A stretch of 64,000 bases of DNA from Hyaloscypha bicolor E. Lineage: Eukaryota; Ascomycota; Leotiomycetes; Helotiales; Hyaloscyphaceae. Below the pieces are notes generated by a model. That model was given only the letters and a program-made list of their open reading frames with translations. It was not told the DNA's origin and searched no databases. Positions 10,851 to 24,100 of the stretch are shown in pieces (the stretch's first letter is position 1; each line of letters begins with the position of its first letter). A program made the translations under genes and the position numbers. The stretch covers positions 248,001 through 312,000 of the forward strand of contig NW_020194585.1 in NCBI RefSeq assembly GCF_002865645.1. Reading direction: 5' to 3'.

Positions 10851-13052
10851 AAATTAATAGTATTAAAGTTTAGAATATTAAGGAAGCTTAAGTAGTTATA
10901 AAAGGCCTACTAATATTAGAAAAGATAACTATAATTACTAAATTTAATATAAATATCCTAAATAAGCTAAGTAATATATATAATAAGTTCTTAAAATAGA
11001 AAACCTTTATTAGAAACGGAATTAGACTAGAATTAACTAAAAAAAAGCTAAAGAACTATTAAGCTAATAATAGGGAATTCGAGAATATTATTAAAAGTAT
11101 TACTAAAGGCAAATAAGAGAAGCTTAATAAGATTAAAACTATAGTAAATAATTTGAAAACCAAGAATTAGAATAAAATTATATTATATAATAAAGCCTTT
11201 AGCTAATATATTAATAATATCTATAATAACCTTAATAAAAATAGTTATAAGAAGTTATATTTTCTTTTTAAAATAAAGGTCTCAGTATATAAAGCTATTT
11301 TAGAATATATTAAAAATAAGAAATATTAGAATATTAGTATATTTATTAAATTAGATATTACTAAAGTATTTAAATATATTAAAGCTATTTTAGGACCTAA
11401 ATAATTGGTTTTTAAGCTATTATTAGCTAATATTCTTAAAGCTAGATAATATATCTTTAGAGCTTCCGGAATTCTAATTAAGGAAGTTTATAATAATAAG
11501 CCTTTTTCTGCTTTCCGAAATAAGTCTAAAAAATAGGCCTCTATTATAATTTTAGCTTTAACTTAATTAGATCTAGCTAATAAGAATAGAGCTAATTTAA
11601 TATAGCCTAGTAATAATTCTATTAGTATAACTAGTTAAGAAAAACCTTATAAGAAAGAAAAGTAAACTAAGCCTAAAACTTCTAATAAATAGTAAAAATC
11701 CGAGTACTAGTCTAAATATAAAACTAATAAAATAAAGGAAAATATAAAAGAGGTAAATAAAAAGAAATCTTCTATTTTAAAAAGAAAAATACTATCTAAA
11801 AAAACTCCTATAACTATATTTAAAACCAAGAAATAAAAGACTAAGGATATTGAATTCAGAGAAATTAAAGGTAATAAATATATCTATAAGATATTAGCTA
11901 AATAGAAGTTAATATTAATTTAATAGAATAAATATACTTTTAAGGAAATATATAATAGTATTTTGAAACCTATTTATAAACGAGAATACTATATATAAAA
12001 TTACTAATAGATTCTTTAAAGCTTCCTATAAAATATATATTTAATAGTTTATTAATACTTTCTTTATTAATATAAGAGATATTTATATTATTAAAAATGC
12101 TCTAAAGCTAGTTACTAAGATCTATAAAGTTACTAAAAGCAAGAAGCATATTTTTATTACTTAAATAAATAAAGAAATATAGGATTTCTTTTTAGAAAAC
12201 TAGGAAATTAAAAAATATAAATATAAATATTATATTTCTAATTAATTCTATTTAAATCTATAGCTCTAATTTAATATTATAGTTTCTATTTCTGAGTCTA
12301 GTATTACTAATCTATATATAAATAGTTATATTTATAAGAAAAATTACCTGAAATAAATTAAAAAGCTTAATATTTAAAAGCTCTTAATATAAGAAATAGA
12401 AATATTATAATTCTATTTCTAAAAAGATAATATAATAAAATATAGAGATCTAATTAATAGCTATTTTATTTTAGTTTCTTAATTCTTAATAGTAAATCTA
12501 TTAATATGGCTCGGATTTTATAAGATATTAAATAAGTATTTTATTTACCTATTTATTTACTTTTAGCTAGCCTAATATTATATTTCTAGAAATATTAATT
12601 ATAATTAATATAAAGGCAATATTAAAGATCTGGCTATTACTAAAGCTTTAAATAGTAAATTCTATTTTAGTAAAGAATATTAAAATATTAGCTATATTTT
12701 TCTTATAAACTATAAAAAGGCTATTATCTTTAGTAAAAAGTTCTTTAAGAATATTAATTACTTTTTTATTTCTAATAATTTTAAATTAGAAATAATAAAG
12801 AAAATAAGCAAATATTTACTAAAAGTAATAAAAGAAAAAACTTTAAATATAGTCTATTTAACTAGATAAATAAATACCTTTAGCTAGGTAATTTATAAGT
12901 CTGAAATTATAAATAAGTAATAATTCTCGAATAATATAAAAACTAAAAAATAGTTTAATAATAATTTATTATTTAATAGGCTTTTTACTATAATTCTAAT
13001 AAGTCTAATTTCTATTAAAAATAAAATATATAAAAATAAAGTTTCCTATAAG
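10851..13052 (+). pseudogene. Decayed coding region, family not recognised; host of the copia insertion
   Basis: From about 10,980 to 11,700 one plus-strand frame stays readable over long runs (for example FRASGILIKEVYNNKPFSAF near 11,460-11,515), broken only by TAA/TAG at places where CAA, CAG, CGA or TGG are likely ancestors. Lys/Glu-rich stretches follow. This suggests a RIP-inactivated transposon ORF, but no reverse transcriptase, transposase or zinc-knuckle motif was found. The copia element at 13,058 inserted into its right part; the left side of the duplicated GTTAT is 13,053-13,057. Confidence 0.45.
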
Positions 13053-13057
13053 GTTAT

Positions 13058-13356
13058 TATTAGTATAGCTATTTCTTTGGGAGTTACGTATATAGTTACG
13101 GGACACGGGATACGGGATATGAGTAATGGGACATGGGTAATAGGACATGGGATACGGGACATGGTCATGTGACCTCGCGTCCCATTAGTGACTCGACCAG
13201 TAGACTAGACCCCTTTAGGCTTAGCAGATTTAGGGATCGCATATTAATACTATAATACTATAATTCTTACTTCTGAAAAAGAACAACTTTACTAACTAAT
13301 ACAACCAGTATTTCCACGCCTATATAACGGTGCCATATATTACTAGTAAACTAATA
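13058..13356 (+). repeat. 5' LTR of copia copy 1
   Basis: This LTR is less mutated than its partner: it keeps GGGACACGGGATACGGGAT and GTCATGTGACCTCGCGTCCC blocks (13,100-13,180). The first block is a set of short internal tandem units (GGGATACGG/GGGACATGG types). Confidence 0.9.
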
Positions 13357-16300
13357 CTAATTAGTTAGTACTTATAGATTAGGAAGAATTAAGCTATACT
13401 TGCCTAAGATTCAGTTACTTAGAGGCAAAGCCATTATTCCAGTCAAAGAAGGAATAATTATTAATCCTATTACCTATAATTCGGTTATATAGGCAGGAAA
13501 GACACTTAATCTTACTAAGGTCCGATTATATTATATTAAAAGAGGGAATATCTATTAGTTCTATTACTTGTAATTCGGTTATATAGGCAGAAAGGGTACT
13601 TAATCTTGCCAAGTACTAAAACGGTTAGCTATTTAACTATCCTATTTCATTTCTATTTAACTCCTATGAAATTCTTTCAAAAACCATTTTCTTTTAAATC
13701 CCTGGGGCTCTTAAGCTTTAGAACTATTAAGTCCTCCCGGAATCTCGATATTTTACTTCTTAAATTTTACTTTCTAAATTTCTTATTATAGACGAAATTT
13801 TTATCTTAAACATAATATCTTCTATAAATCACTTACTTTATAAACTACTCTCTTCTTTATAAATCTACTTTCCTTATAAACTACTATATCTCGAACTAGA
13901 TATAAGCCTATAAAATATATAATAGCAGAATATACTATAATAGATAATTCCTTTATTAGATCTATCTAATCTAATTACTTTATAAATAATAATAATTTCA
14001 AGGAATTAGTAAGAAAGTAGAAATATGGGATTAACCTAAACTTTACTAAAATAGACGAGATAACTAAGTTCTTAAATACTAAGCTATTTTAATATATTCT
14101 CTATAAAATAGTTAATAATAACCTTTAGAAGCTATTTAGATATAATTTTAAGAACTTTACTTATTAAGGGAACTTTAATAAATTCGAACTCCCGGAAATA
14201 CTATATTTATATAATAGAATAGTAGTACTAATACTATTATAAATACCATATATATTATTATAAAAAAGAATAAATAGTATATATAGTTAAATGAGGATAT
14301 ATTAGTAGCCAGACCAGATCTTATTAAGGAACTAATTCTATTAGGCTTTATTACTTTTATAAAGAATAAGTACCTAGAACCTATTATCTTTAATATTCCT
14401 ATATTATTATTACTTCTTTTATTACTTCTTTTATTACTATATCCTATATCTCTACTAGATTTATATACTAGTATAAAAGCTCTAGAAGCAAATAATATAC
14501 TCTTATTATTACTACTACTATAATTATATCCGAATAACTCCTAATTTCCTTTAACTATAAAACTTATTAGAAAAGTTACTAAGATTTATACTAAAGAATA
14601 AAAGTATAATAAATCTAATAGTAATTTTAATTATAAACTCACTATTTTCCTTAATATTTACTAATATATAAAGCTTCTATAAGAGGCACTAATACAAGCT
14701 TTTCCTATTATACTAAAGGAACTAGCTTAAGACTACTTCTATAATAACTAGCTCTCTTAATATATATATAAAGAGGCTTATATTAATATTTATAGCTTCT
14801 TTAAAAGCCCTGGATTCAAATATCGGAATTTAGACAAGTAAAATACTACTATATTAGCTTCTATAATAGCTAAATTTCCGGGAAAAACAATATTTGAGAC
14901 TATTTAACTACTAATTAACAAACTATATTAATTATAATATAGTCTTATATCTAACTTATAAAATATCGAATTCCTTTATAATAAAATTATTACTTCTTAC
15001 TAAGGCTTCCGGATATATAAATATATAATCTCAAACCCTTCTATAAATCTCGGCTAGCTTATTAATAAGCTCTAGTTATTTATTATTATATATAAGAGCA
15101 AATAATGAGCTAATTCCGAAATCTTCTTTACTAATTAATAATACTATTCTTAGAATTCTCTAAGCTATTATTTCTCCAGAAATTATTAATACGGACCTAG
15201 CTATAATTTCGGAACCTGTAATAACTACTTCAAGTTCTATAATTATAATAATTATATCCCGAAATTATATTTTATATATAAGAAACCCGAATACTACTTA
15301 TAGAAGCATATATTAGAGAAATAAGAAACTAAGAAGACTCGATTTAGAAATAGAAATATCTATTAGTTTAGATCTCGAAATACTCGTAACTTTAATAAAT
15401 GCTTTAGTAGTACTTATATATAGTATATTACTAAAGCTAAAGGCAAAGAAAGTAATAAGAATAATAAGAATAAACTAGTAAATAATGCTTTTAAGGCTTT
15501 ATTAGCAGAAATAAATAAAGAAGAGAAATAGTACTTAGATTTCTATTTTACTTTAGTTAAGAGCTTTTAGCTACTTCTACTACTCTTATTCTACTAATAA
15601 CTATAGCTAATACTCTTATAAATAACCTTATTTCTCTTTCCCTTATATACTAGATAATAGGCGAAAACCATGCCTTAGAACCTATTAAACCCTTAATAAA
15701 AGATACCTAGACTTTTATAATTAATAGTATATTAAGATATAATATTTACTACTTTTATAAAGTCGTAATTAATACCGGAGCCTCCAGATACTTAACTACT
15801 AGTTCTAACTAATTCCAAGCTCTCTAGTAAACTAATAATAGTATTAAACTTAATAAAACTACTAAAGATTAAGTTAATATCTAGTTTAGTATTAGATCTA
15901 TATTTTCTATTAGATCTATAATAATAAATATACTAATTAGGCAAATATAATTCTATATTATATCTTTAAAGACTTTATTTTTACTTAGCTTAACTAGTAT
16001 AAATAAGCTAGAAATCTATTTTAATAATCTTACTAATTATCTTATTACTTTTACTAGAAAATATATACCTGTAATATAATATTTCGAATACTTTTTCTTG
16101 CTTTAGAATACTATACTATAAGGCTTTATTTCCGAATTCTTTACTTATAATTCCTGCTTTTTTATAAAGATCAAATTATAATATTTATACTATTATTTTA
16201 ATTATCTATTTATTAATAAGCTCTGAAATATACTAGAATAAGCAGGCTATAATATTAATATAGAAGCCTTTAAGTATCTTATAAAATACTATAAATAATA

Positions 16301-18813
16301 CCAGAAATATAACTAATTACTCAAATAATTCAAGTTTAATCTAAGAAATAATATTAGCTTTAATTACTTTATTATTATTAATATTTTCTATATTTCTAAT
16401 AAGCCTATACTCTATATTATTAATAAAGGCACTTAATATTAAGCCGGCTAATAGCTCTAGAATATTAGTATAATATATACCTAAAATATACTTAAGTAAT
16501 ACTAGATTAATAACTATTTAGGCCCTCCTAATTAGATTATAGTAGATACCAGAAAGCAGTTTACTAATAAGAAGTTTACTTAGCTTGCAAATACTATAGA
16601 AACCAAGGTTAAGATTATTCCCATAGAAGCTTATAACTTTATTGGAATTATAAAATACTATTATAGCCTAATCTAATATACCTATTTTATTATTATAGCC
16701 AAAGTTAATAAAATTAATAAGAATACTATATTCCAAATAGCTTTTAAGGCTATTAATAACTCTATAGGACCTAATAGTATTATCCTAACCCTTTTGGTTT
16801 ATAGTACTTTATCTTAAATAACTAAATATAATATCCTATTACTTACTATATTATAATAATTAGTAGTATTTAAGAAAATAATAATAGAAATTTAAAAGCT
16901 TTAAGCTAGATATTAAGGTTATTACTAATAGTCCTAAACCTAAACCTATTCCCGAATCTAATAATAAGGCCAAAGGTAATACAGGTATAATTTCTCTTGC
17001 TATTTTACTAAAGTATAATAGAGAACGCTCTTATAAGACCCCGGATATTACGGTATTCTTATAAGATAATAAACTATATAAGAATTCCCGTTAAATTAAA
17101 ATTACTAGCCTCCTGGAAAAGGGCATATTTGAGGTTACTTCTAGATCTCAGATACTAAAGGAAATATATATCTTTAATTCCCGGTTTATTAATAAGATTA
17201 AGAATAAGGATATAAAAAAAGAGTTTAAGAAATCGAGACTAGTTATTCAAGCTTATAATAATAATAAGAAATATATAGTATTAATATAATTACCTATTAT
17301 CTAATATATTAGCCAGAGAATTATTCTTAATATTACTACTATAATAATAGATACTATAGAATTATATTTATATAATATCTCATAAGCTTATATCTAATTA
17401 ATAACTTTACTTAATTATAATTTCTATATTAACTCACTCTATAAACTTACTAGAGAGCTAAATCTAAAGAATAATTCTGTTCTAAAAGTTATAAAACTAC
17501 TATATAATATACTAGAAGCTAGAAACTACTAGTTTAAGACTTACTATTCCTATTATATTAATGAGCTCTCTATAAAATAGTTAACTTATAACTCTTACCT
17601 ATTTTATAGCAAGTAACTCTTCGGAATTATTAGCCTTTAAACTAATAATACCTTATTTATTAGAACTAATAATTTTGTAAAAATAAAGTAACTAAAGCTC
17701 TATAAGGCTAAGTTCTTGGCTAAGAAATATAAATCCCTTACTTTTAATTATAATTTCAAGTTTAATAGAGGTATTATTTATATGAATACTATTAGAATTA
17801 CTTTTATATAAAAATACTAGTATAAAAATCTCTAAACTATTTCTATAAAGAATACTATTATTATAAGTAGTAGGGGTACAATTCGTTAAAATCTCTTTAT
17901 TAAGGACTAATATATTACCTAATGCGCTAGAGAAGTATATATTATATTAGTCTATTAACTAGAAGCTTTATATAACCTATTAATTACTATTTAAGCTATT
18001 AAACTCTCGGAAACTAATATAAAGGCATTTAATAAGCATATTTAATAGCAAATTGAGAATATTACTAGAGGACTAAGATTTATAAAGCTAGTAAAGGAGT
18101 TCTTATATTTAATCGTTTTTATAAATACTTTATTTATAAATAATAGAGATCTTTCCTCCCAAATCGGATATATTCTAGTTCTAGTAAATAGAACTAGATA
18201 TACTAATATTATTTACTAGTTCTCTACTAAATATAAGAAAGTTACTAGAAGCATTCTAGCTTCAGAACTTTATAGTATGGCTTATGGTTTTAATATAGGT
18301 ACTTTAGTTAAATCTATAATTAATAAAGTACTAGAAATAGAACTACTACTAGTTATCTATATAGATTCGAAGTTATTATATAAATACCTTATTAAATTGG
18401 GTACTACTCGAGAGAAATACCTAATAATTAATATAATATACCTCTGCTAGATATATGAATAATAAGAAATCGCAGAAGTTAAGTGAATTAAGAGAGAATT
18501 AAATCCTGCTAATTCTATAATAAAATTAAAGCTAATAAATACCCTTAAGTACCTAATTAATATAAATACCATATAATTAAATATAGAGGAATAAGTTAAA
18601 TACAAATAAAGCAGAAAATAGATATATAGAATAGGAGGATATTATAGAAGGAGAAGTTATATATAAAAGGCTATGGCCTTTAGTATATAATTAAAATCTC
18701 AGAAGTAATATAAATATATAAAGTATTTGGGAAATCTGGTACTAGGCCGGATTAGGGAATTTGTATATAATTAGAGAGAGATATTGTTTTTCGCGTTTTT
18801 AGAGAGTTTCTAG

Positions 18814-19112
18814 TATTAGTATAGCTATTTCTTTGAAAGTTATATATATAGTTACGGGATATGAAATACGGGATATAGGTAATAAGATATGAGTAATGGG
18901 ATATGGGATATGGGATATGGTTATATGACCTTGCATCCCATTAGTAACTCGACTAGTAGACTAGACCCCTTTAGGCTTAGCAGATTTAGGAATTACATAT
19001 TAATATTATAATACTATAATCCTTACTTCTAAAAAAGAATAACTTTACTAACTAATATAACTAGTATTTTCACGCCTATATAATAGTACTATATATTACT
19101 AGTAAACTAATA
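18814..19112 (+). repeat. 3' LTR of copia copy 1
   Basis: Same length and ends as the 5' LTR but with many more A/T transitions (for example GTTATATGACCTTGCATCCC in place of GTCATGTGACCTCGCGTCCC). Confidence 0.9.
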
Positions 19113-19117
19113 GTTAT

Positions 19118-20696
19118 TAAAGTCTTTTATCTAAAGCTTTCTTCTTTTATTAAAGGTTAATTTAAGAATACTATAAATAATACGAAATTCGAAAGAGCTA
19201 TTTATTTAAAGTATATTAGTATGATTTATAATATAATTTACTATAATAAGCCTCTTTAATACCTAATAATAAAAGCGGAAATTAAGTAATAATTAAAGGC
19301 AGATATTAATTAATATAAAGAACTATATCGGATTTAGTATAAGAATATGGCTAAGCAGGTTCGAATTACTTTTAAGTAAGTTCGGAAATATAAAATAAGA
19401 CTATTTAAGAATAATAGATCTTATTTTAGATATATTAAAAAGAAATTAAATTAGCTAATAAAAGAAAATCCTAATTATTTTATTATTTCGAATTCTAAAT
19501 AGGATTTTTCTATTAGTTTTAGTATTTAAGAAACAAATATAAATAAATAGGAAATCGGATATAATATAATAAGTCATATTTTCTAAAAATTATATTATTT
19601 TAGTAATTTTGAGATTTTAGTTATATAATAAAAGCTATAGCCTTTTATATATAACTTATAGAAATTATATAAAAAAGCTAGTTTTTCTATAATTCTAGAA
19701 AAGAATTTCTTTTATATATTATATACTATTTATACTTTATTATTTATACTTTTAATTTTATTATTTTATTATTAAGTTATATTTTGTATTCTAATATACT
19801 TTATATAGGTTTTTGTCTTATTATAATTTCTTTTCTATAATATCTATTATTTTTTAATATAGTCTATATATTATATAATAGTTACTTTATAAAATTCTAT
19901 ATTAAAAACGAGGCTATAAAAGCTAATATTTTTATATTTATAGAACTAAAGCTTAAAAGAATATATTTTATTATAATTATTTATAATAAATTTTAAATCT
20001 ATTCTCATAAAAGATTATAAATTCTTAATTATATTTAGCTAAGATAATAAAATCCCGGTTTTAAATCTAATTATTATTAAAGAAATTATAATATAATTTA
20101 GTATTACTGAATTTACTATATATTTCTAAGATATTTACTTTTAGTTATATTAATTTTATTTAAATAGTTATATAAAATAATATATCTTTTTTATTATAGC
20201 TAAAATTATTAATATTTAAGATTTAGCCTTTTCTTTTCTCTATTTCTTAAGAAAATCTCTTCTAGAGTATTTCTCTATAATAATAATATAAACTTGCTTC
20301 TATAAATATTTTAATTCTTTTATAGTTTTGGCTTTATTAGGGTTTTATTAAGTTTATTTATTATATTTAAAATGTTTTATATTTTCTAAAAAATATTCTT
20401 TCTAATTATAAATCTAATAAACTATACCTAAAATAGAACTAGTATTTTAGTAAGGCCTAGAAAGAGCCAAAATATTACCTGAGGATTTCTTATATAATTT
20501 TTGGAATTTCTCTTTTTTTTTTAATAGCTTTATAAATCAGAATTTACTAAATTAGAATTCTTAAAAATAGAGTTACTCTTACTAAACTCTCTCGTTTTTA
20601 TTTCCCTTAATTTAGAATAAATAATATATTTTACTTTCTAAGCTTTTTTAAACTATTTAAAAATAGATATTACTTTATTTTTAAATAAAAAAAAAT
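19118..20696. pseudogene. AT-rich transposon debris
   Basis: Right-hand continuation of the sequence split by copia copy 1. Plus-strand fragments such as NMAKQVRITFK (about 19,345) are readable. At 19,600-19,690 a piece resembles the 3' end of the copia family in minus orientation, including the TTATATAATAAAAGCTATAG palindrome arm. The remainder has no recognisable motif. Confidence 0.4.
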
Positions 20697-20877
20697 ACAA
20701 GTATTACGAGTCGCTTAGACTAATAGATATACATACAGGGAAATAGCTTTATTATATGAGTAATTAGACCAAAAGATATAATAATAAGGTTAGAAGCCTT
20801 ATTAGCTATTCTACTATATGAGAGCATAGTACGCATCACGTGACTAGCCGCACACGTGATACACACTGTAATATTTA

Positions 20878-21157
20878 TATTACGAGTACAAGATCTAGGG
20901 CCTGGAAAGCATAATTAGACTGTCTTTATTTCAATAATTCAAAGCTAAAGAGAGAAGAGGATCTCGAAAGAGCCTCGGATCTAAATAATTGCGAGCTATA
21001 TACGGGCCCACGTACTAGCTTAAGCTCGGGGTCACGTGTAATAATCAGGTAACTATAAATGCCTCGCTTAGATACTAGATACCTCTCTTAGATACCAGAT
21101 ATTTCTCTAGCTTTAGTCTAATTCCTACTAGTATTATATATTATAATAACCGTAATA
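20878..21157 (-). repeat. 3' LTR of gypsy family B
   Basis: Runs TATTACGAG...CGTAATA on the plus strand and is preceded by a 176-bp extra segment that itself starts TATTACGAG. It contains short GATACTAGATACC-type tandem units. Confidence 0.85.
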
Positions 21158-24100
21158 TTACCTCCTCTCTTAAAGTAAGCTTGTTCCCGAGCTTCGAAAG
21201 TCTCTATTAAATTTCCAAGTTATAGGCCACATATTAAAGGCTAGGGCCTTTTATATATAACTTTAAAGAATTTCTATCTATATTATACGGTTCCGGTAAT
21301 ATATTATTCTTGGTATAATCTAACTAATAGGGGAGATTCTGGGGCAGTTCTAGCTATTTAGGGTTCTTATTATAGAAGCTTTAAAGAGCTAGGGCATTAT
21401 TACTTAATAAGGAAGCAGGATATTACTCTGGATCTAGGTCCTATTCTTTTTACTAGACTCGGTACTTTAGCTTCCTATAAAGCAGTTTTATTATTTATAT
21501 CTCTTGAACTTTATATTCCGTTTCCCTATTTTATAGTTCTAATAATAGAGGCTCTGGATTTACTTATCCGGAAAGAGAGTTACCTAGGTCTTTATATAGC
21601 TTCTCTATATAAAATACCAGATATATTCTTATTAATTCCGGAAGCTTGAGCCTAAAGAAATATCTTACTTATTTTAGGATTTCATATAGTTCTTTTATTT
21701 AGTAAGCTAGCTTATGGCTCGGATAATTATTTTTCTAGTATTTAGTAATAATTCATATCTTATTTCCTATTTTAAAGTTTACTAGTTAGTAATATTTATT
21801 AGCTTAAGTAATATAATATTCTTATATTTGTATTATATTTTCCTATATCTTTTACTATAATTCATAAAGCCATATTACTAGGGCCTTTGCCTTTTATTTA
21901 TTTAACTTTTCCTTCGGGATATCTAATTATACTTGGGTTCCCTAATTAAATAATATTTGCGGTTTATAGCCCTTTTTTATAAGAAACGGGAATTAGCCTA
22001 TAGTTTTATAAACTAGAGCTACTTACTAGTAATTAATTATTATTATTTATTTGTCCTAATTATCCTAGTAATAATTTATATAGAAATATAGCTATTAGTC
22101 GAAATACTAGTTAATAATCTCTATCTAGCTATTAGTTTAGAAATAATTAGTAATTAATAACTTGGGCTTTATACTAATATATTTATAGAACTTGCTTTAG
22201 AAGTCTAATATAAACTAGGGGCCTTAATTAAATACTATAGTTTCCGGAATACTAACTTAATAAACTATATAAATAAGAAATAGAAGTACTAACTCTTTAG
22301 CTATTACTATATCTTAGATAGGAATTATAATAGGGCACTTATCTAGGTAATTAATAAAGATTACTACTATATTATACTTGTTTTTACTTTCTAGACATTT
22401 CTTAAAATTTACTAATATATACTACTAGGAGTAATTAGAGACTAGTAATAAATACAAGAGCCCTAGCTTTTTATTTCTAGAAACATGGAATTATTAGTAG
22501 GTATAGTAGTTATCCCTATACTAATTAATATCTATATCTTGACCTGGCTAGTAATAGCGGGCCTAAAAAAGCTATTAAAGCTTAACTTATTCTAAGTATC
22601 CTATTAGGGGCTATATATATGCCTCCTAAATAAAAGTAATATATAAGGGTATCTCGGATATTATTATATTATTAAGTATAAATAGTTTACTATATTATAA
22701 GAGAAGGCTGTTTTATAGTATCTAAGTGCCTTTTTTCTTATTTCTTGCCTTATTCCGTAGCTTTTCTAGCTCTAGTAATTCTCGGTTCTTACTTAATAGC
22801 TTATTTACTAGCTAGATACTATTATACTGGGTTTCTTCCTAAGCCGGGCTTACTAAGGCCTTAATTAGAACTAACTAGAGATCCTATATAATATTATTAT
22901 TAATCTTTTATTATAAGAGAAGAATTTGGGTTTAGTAGGCTATTATTATTTTATCCTAAATAGTTATATTCTTATATTTCCTATTTAGGGTATTTGCTTA
23001 TTTATTTAACTTACTTATCTAATATATAAGCTTGAAATAATAGCGGAAAAAATACTTTTTTTAGTAAGCTTATTTTACTAAGAGCTTTTTTATAGTTATA
23101 AAATACTCGAGAACTTAATAGTCTAAGTAAATTATAAAGAATACTTTTTATAGGCCTTCTAGTTCTACTTGCTATTTAATTAAGGAAAGAATAATAGTAA
23201 GTATCTCTTTATTATAAATATTATAGTTTAGTTCTACTAACTATATAGTCTTAGAAAAGAATATTACCGGGTACTAGAGTACTATCTAGGGGTCTTATTA
23301 TAAGAGAATACTAGTTATAACTTTATTTAATATATTTGTCTTAACTATAATAGGAAGGTTTGGGTTATAGTAATATAGAATTAGTACCAAGAATATAGCT
23401 TGCTTTAGCTTAGTAAAACTTTCTTAATACTAATCTATTTACTTAAACGGAACTCTTTTATATATTAGAGCTATTAGAAGCTTTACTATATAGCTATATT
23501 CCGTAATAAAATACTAATAAAAGTTATAAAAACCTAGAAAGCTTTATATTTCTTTAATTATCTTTAGTAATTACTAGTTCTTAATAATTACTATCTTATT
23601 TAGGTTTATTTTAATGCCTCTAGTAAAGATAATAAAGCCTAGGTACTTTATATAAGTAATCTTAAACTCTAATTTCTTAATATTTACTTAGAGACTAGTA
23701 TTCCGTAATTACTAAAGAATCTTTTATATATAGTTATTATATTTTAGGGAATTATCCGAGTAAATTAGGATATTATTTAAGTAAGCTATATAAAAGATAT
23801 TAAAATAATTAAAGAAAATATTATTTATATATTTCTAATATATAATAGGGCTATTAGTTAGGCCTTCCCAAAGAACTTTATACTTATAGGCCCTATATCT
23901 CATATAGAATATTATAAGTTTTTCTAATTCTGGGTCTATTTAAATCTAATAGAATACTTACTAAATATTTAGCTTTATATAGATTTTGGCTTGAGCTAGC
24001 TATATAAGAATCTTATAAAAAAGGGAAAAAGAATAATAATTCTTTTATATTAAGTTATTTAGCTTATAATAGTTAATATAGAATTAGAGAGCTCTATTAG

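Larger units (their letters stand above)
13058..19112 (+). mobile_element. Ty1/copia LTR retrotransposon, RIP-inactivated, copy 1
   Basis: Two 299-bp LTRs (13058-13356, 18814-19112; ends TATTAG...CTAATA, ancestrally TG...CA) are flanked by an exact 5-bp duplication, GTTAT (13053-13057, 19113-19117). Domain order on the plus strand is gag (zinc-knuckle relic YKKPEYYL*KH near 15,280-15,312), integrase (LGPPN*IIVD and IPIEAYNFIGI, 16,380-16,760), reverse transcriptase (YNIS*AYI near 17,370; TNNTLF at 17,641-17,658 in place of TDDTLF) and RNase H (IYIDSKLLYKYLIKLG near 18,358). Integrase before RT marks Ty1/copia. Stops and D-to-N changes throughout make it non-coding. Compared with copy 2 it lacks about 220 bp after the integrase (junction near 16,915). 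Confidence 0.9.

Noticed and set aside
13100..13165. GGGATACGGG-type short direct repeats as a CRISPR-like array
   Set aside because: Units are contiguous without spacers, and they lie inside LTRs of every family copy in a fungal genome.
13606..13791. 61-codon plus-strand frame in copia copy 1
   Set aside because: It lies in the leader between the 5' LTR and gag, has no counterpart in the other copies, and is chance AT-rich sequence.
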